Of a DNA stretch of 64,000 nucleotides, positions 60,950 through 64,000 are shown piece by piece; the first letter of the stretch is position 1, and each line of letters begins with the position of its first letter. The notes beneath the pieces are model-generated. The model was not told the DNA's origin and ran no database searches. It saw only the letters and a program-made list of their open reading frames with translations. The position numbers and the translations under genes are program-made. Source of the DNA: Suttonella sp. R2A3 (GTDB lineage Bacteria > Pseudomonadota > Gammaproteobacteria > Cardiobacteriales > Cardiobacteriaceae); the NCBI RefSeq assembly GCF_021513215.1, contig NZ_CP090975.1, positions 799,501 through 863,500 of the forward strand, given 5' to 3'.

Positions 60950-60967
60950 CTTCGCTTCTTAATTAAT

Positions 60968-62105
60968 CTATATCGGCACCGAACTGGGTATATTAACAAC
61001 ATGTTGCTCTAGCCATTTTGCGTTAGTTAGCTCTCCATGCTGGCAGTGCTCAAACATAGGGAGTTCGTTCATAAGGCGCCATATTGGCCGTGTCATTACG
61101 CCTTGTTCGTTGCTGGAGGCAAGAAAAGCATTGCGCTCATCAACACTGTTCTAGAATAACTGCCTGTAACCAGTAATTTGATTGACTGTCTGCCGGCTCT
61201 TGCACCCAATAAATATCATTTTCTGCGCAAAAGGCTTTGTACTCTTGTGCTAATTTTCTCTTCGCCACTAAAAAGCTATCAAGCTGTTCCATTTGCGCAA
61301 CCAGTAGCGCAGCATTTAAATTTGGCAGTCGATAATTGTAGCCAATATAATCATGCACATATTCAAACAAATGCGGCATTTTTGCTGTGGTACTTAAGTG
61401 CTTTGCTTTTTTTGCCAGTACGTCATCATCGGTGACAATGACACCGCCTCCACCGCTAGTGATGACTTTATTGCCGTTAAAGCTGAATGTGCCTAGTTGG
61501 CCAAAAGTACCCGTGTGCTTATTCTTGTAATAACTGCCTAAACTTTCTGCAGCGTCTTCCACCAAAACAAGATGCCACTGTTGGCAAATCTCTGCTATTT
61601 CATTTATACGGCAAGGGTGTCCAAAGGTGTGCATTGGAAGGCAAGCTTGAATGACTTTGCCAGAACTTATATTGATGCATTTGCCGTTTTCAACTTTTGC
61701 ATTTTCAGTCAGAAAATGACGTAGCGCTGTGGGGCTCATACCTAGGGTGTCTTTATCAACATCAATAAAAATAGGCTGTGCACCGCAGTAGCTAATTGCA
61801 TTTGTGGTTGCAATAAAGGTTAGCGGTTGAGTAATTACTTCAGTATTTTTGTCCGCACCTGCAAGCACCAATGAAAGATGGAGCGCTGCTGTGCCATTCA
61901 TGGTAGCTACTGCATATTTTGCACCAACATACTCAGCAAATTTACGCTCAAATTCATCAACGAATTTTCCTACACTCGATACAAAGGTAGAATCAATACA
62001 TTCATTTAAGTATTTTTTTTCATTGCCCATGAAGCGTGGCTCATGCAGCGGAATAAAGTCTTGTTGCGCAAATGCTTCACGGATAAAATCAATAAGAGGC
62101 TGCAT
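60968..62105 (-). pseudogene. legC: UDP-4-keto-sugar aminotransferase LegC, frameshifted near the C-terminus
   Basis: PLP-dependent DegT/DnrJ/EryC1 aminotransferase. Start IPLHEPRFMGNEKKYLNECI, TMNGTAALHLSLVLAG, LVEDAAESLGSYY, and the Schiff-base Lys in GTFSFNGNKVITSGGGG are visible. The frame stops at 61140 after VILEQC (321 residues). In another frame the sequence continues VDERNAFLASSNEQGVMTR, then PIWRLMNELPMFEHC and VVNIPSSVPI to a TAG at 60968-60970, the normal C-terminus. One base is in excess (or two missing) near 61143. In the Leg route it adds the 4-amino group. Two bases after legB. Confidence 0.88.
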
Positions 62106-62107
62106 CG

Positions 62108-63289
62108 TTACATCTTCCCGTCGAGATATTTTCCGGTTTCTTTATGGCCAAAATCAGGAATCATCTCGAAGAACAATTGTACTATTTCTTCTTTGCTCCA
62201 TTTTTTTTGCTGCAGCATATTCTCGATGCTACTTTCAAAATATTTAAGTAGCTCTGTGTTGTAATTTACCTCATTTTTGATGACACCAAGGTTAACAAAT
62301 CGTTCCATATCAAGCGTTTCTTGGTCAGTGAAAAATTCTTCGAAATCTTTTTCGCCAGTAGTGTCACTACTAGTAAACAGACAAGGCCATTTCTTTTCTG
62401 CAGGCAAGCTTTTTGCAAGCTCTCGTGCTTCGTCTTCCGATGCACACAAATGCGGCTCATAACCTAATCTTTCTAAGTATTTTTTGGCTATATCAGCAAA
62501 AGTGATTAAGTGTAGGTTTTCACTCAGTTTGGGGAAGAAAATATCTCTGTTTTCACCGAATATACAGCTCATTAAGCAGAGCTCGCCAGACTCTTGTGGT
62601 GTAACGAAATAACGCTTTATATCATTTGGAGCGACGATAGGTTGCTGCTTTTTTATGCGCTGGTCAAAACCGTGTAATAGAGAACCGTCACTAAAAGCCA
62701 CATTAGCAAAGCGAGCCATAGAGACCTTTATTTGTTCAGACTTACGCATGACAAACATTTCCATAATGCGCTTGCTAGCCCCCATCATGTTAACTGGGTT
62801 AGCCGCTTTGTCTGTACTCACACAAAAATATTTTTTAACGCCTTTATCGATGGACTGTTGTAGGGTTTTATCGGTATTTAAAATATTGGTTTCGATCATG
62901 CGCATCAAGGTAAACGGGTCTTTCTCACTGCGTACATGCTTAAGCGCTGAAAGATTAAGCACATAGTCGTACTCACCATCTTGTGCGATAAAGGCATCGT
63001 ACTCACGGCTACTAATATCAAGCGCAAAGGTCTGAAAATCGCCATCAATATAGCCAAATGAACTTCTGATATCACGAACCAACTCAACCATATTATTTTC
63101 ACTAAGATCAACAACGTGGAGGGTTTTAGGGTTGCGTTTAAAAATCTCTTTGGTAACTGCCTGACCGATAGAGCCTGCACCGCCTAGCACGAGAAAGCGA
63201 GATTGGTGCACTACTTGGTCTAGGTCACCATGGTGGACGAAAAGATCATCATTAAATAAAGCCTGACTACGACCGATCAAATTAAGCAT
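62108..63289 (-). CDS. legB: Nucleotide-sugar 4,6-dehydratase LegB (CapD-like)
   Basis: 393 residues. SDR fold with NAD motif FLVLGGAGSIGQAVTKEIF, substrate-site LNLSALKHVRSEKDPFTLM (the altered Met/Lys dyad of 5-inverting or soluble CapD-type dehydratases), STDKAANPVNMMGASKRIME and ARFANVAFSDGSL. First committed step of legionaminate synthesis: dehydration to a 4-keto-6-deoxy sugar. The start overlaps the flippase stop by 8 bases. Specific assignment to LegB is from context; the family itself is certain. Confidence 0.9.
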   Translation of the reverse strand: MLNLIGRSQALFNDDLFVHHGDLDQVVHQSRFLVLGGAGSIGQAVTKEIFKRNPKTLHVVDLSENNMVELVRDIRSSFGYIDGDFQTFALDISSREYDAFIAQDGEYDYVLNLSALKHVRSEKDPFTLMRMIETNILNTDKTLQQSIDKGVKKYFCVSTDKAANPVNMMGASKRIMEMFVMRKSEQIKVSMARFANVAFSDGSLLHGFDQRIKKQQPIVAPNDIKRYFVTPQESGELCLMSCIFGENRDIFFPKLSENLHLITFADIAKKYLERLGYEPHLCASEDEARELAKSLPAEKKWPCLFTSSDTTGEKDFEEFFTDQETLDMERFVNLGVIKNEVNYNTELLKYFESSIENMLQQKKWSKEEIVQLFFEMIPDFGHKETGKYLDGKM

Positions 63290-64000
63290 TCTGTTTTACC
63301 TTTAAGAATGTCAACCAAGGCATGGGAAGTACCTTGTTAGAAAGAAACCAAGTTGCTAAAAAAAATAAAATTTGCGCAATTAAAAATGCTAACGCAGCAC
63401 CTTCAATTCCATATATCCTAACCAAAAAATAGGTAAGAGGAATATTTATAATAGCTACAGAAAAAGTGATGATAGCTAGCACTTTCGTTTTCTCAGCATA
63501 AAAAATATAATTACCCACTATATTATATAGTGCTGTAAATGCATGAGCCAAACACATATAAATAATTACTGACTTTGCAGCCATAAACCTTTCCCCAACT
63601 ATGTAGGGCAATCCGATCATGGCTACCAATCCCCAAAGTAAACCCACAACGAGGAAAGCTATCATCATGATATAAGAGTTTTTAACCAGTTTTTCCTTGT
63701 TAATTTCAGGGTTTGATAAGTTTTTCATTATCCAGGGTGCATAAACTTTGTTGAATGAATCAGCTAAGAGACTCATAGCTTGGCCAAGTTGTAAACCAAC
63801 CATGTATATTCCTACTACAGTAATATCTAGCATATTAGCCAGCATAACTCGGTCAGTGCTGACCATTAAAAAACCACCTATAGCATGTGGGATCAAAGGC
63901 AGACCAAATAACAAAGCATTTTTAATATCAGACTTGGTATTTTGAGGCTTCACCAAGTAACCTGATCGGGTTACCAATATAAATGCGAGAATCCCAAAAG
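63282..64000 (-). CDS. wzx: Polysaccharide flippase (Wzx/MATE-like), C-terminal part
   Basis: The frame is open to the right edge, so the true start is beyond 64000. The visible part encodes about seven membrane helices: FGLPLIPHAIGGFLMVSTDRVMLA, VGIYMVGLQLGQAMSLLADSF, YIMMIAFLVVGLLWGLVAMIGLPYIV, SVIIYMCLAHAFTALYNIV and further segments to the C-terminus. The TDRVML block is characteristic of the PST/Wzx family, which moves lipid-linked glycan units across the inner membrane. Expected for a Wzx/Wzy locus. Confidence 0.9.
   Translation of the reverse strand, partial: FGILAFILVTRSGYLVKPQNTKSDIKNALLFGLPLIPHAIGGFLMVSTDRVMLANMLDITVVGIYMVGLQLGQAMSLLADSFNKVYAPWIMKNLSNPEINKEKLVKNSYIMMIAFLVVGLLWGLVAMIGLPYIVGERFMAAKSVIIYMCLAHAFTALYNIVGNYIFYAEKTKVLAIITFSVAIINIPLTYFLVRIYGIEGAALAFLIAQILFFLATWFLSNKVLPMPWLTFLKVKQNA

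Overview
The window reads as part of a gammaproteobacterial chromosome of moderate GC. The support is gene content and order: eno-ftsB, pyrG, tilS, accA, a pilGHIJ-chpA type IV pilus chemosensory operon, ubiA, ettA, rapZ and galE. A Cardiobacteriales or Moraxellaceae-like relative would fit, but I cannot place it further from sequence alone. The left ~36 kb is compact housekeeping DNA. From about 36.3 kb to the right edge the DNA is visibly more AT-rich and holds a surface-polysaccharide locus full of insertion-sequence relics and gene fragments.

Layout. 1-508: 3' end of a BCCT transporter. 528-5293: thiamin salvage operon (TPP riboswitch, thiD, ThiZ/ThiX/ThiY-type ABC importer, two TenA proteins). 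5299-8132 (-): SbmA/BacA-like protein and a fused ABC transporter. 8136-12872 (-): ftsB, eno, pyrG, tilS. 13004 (+): xenobiotic-type acetyltransferase. 13674-25914 (-): accA, chpC, a giant chpA, pilJ, pilI, pilH, pilG. 25994-35935: ruvX, trxB, lpdA, a YceI protein, ubiA, ettA, rapZ, galE and an initiating sugar-phosphate transferase. 36362-64000 (-): glycosyltransferases, two UDP-GlcNAc 2-epimerase homologues, acyl- and methyltransferases, a legionaminic-acid-type nonulosonate pathway (legB, legC, legG, legI, legF, ptmE) with a formyltransferase and a PIG-L deacetylase, and the flippase Wzx cut by the window edge.

How it fits together. The thiamin genes salvage the pyrimidine moiety under TPP control. 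The Pil-Chp genes would control twitching motility and surface sensing, but here with no CheR/CheB homologues and a PilJ lacking its periplasmic sensor. The sugar locus would build a nonulosonic-acid-containing surface glycan. No LegH N-acetyltransferase is visible, whereas a formyltransferase sits inside the core operon, so an N-formylated legionaminate is a reasonable hypothesis.

The most unusual property is the number of genes broken by a small indel, mostly at homopolymers: thiY, chpA, a glycosyltransferase (G9), an SGNH hydrolase (G8), legF, a methyltransferase and legC. The two poly-G tracts in surface-glycan genes look like phase-variation switches. The breaks in thiY, chpA and legF look equally like homopolymer sequencing errors, and the two explanations must be separated with reads. 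The locus also carries truncated 5' ends of an epimerase gene, of ptmE and of a sugar transferase, plus at least three IS relics, all marks of repeated recombination.
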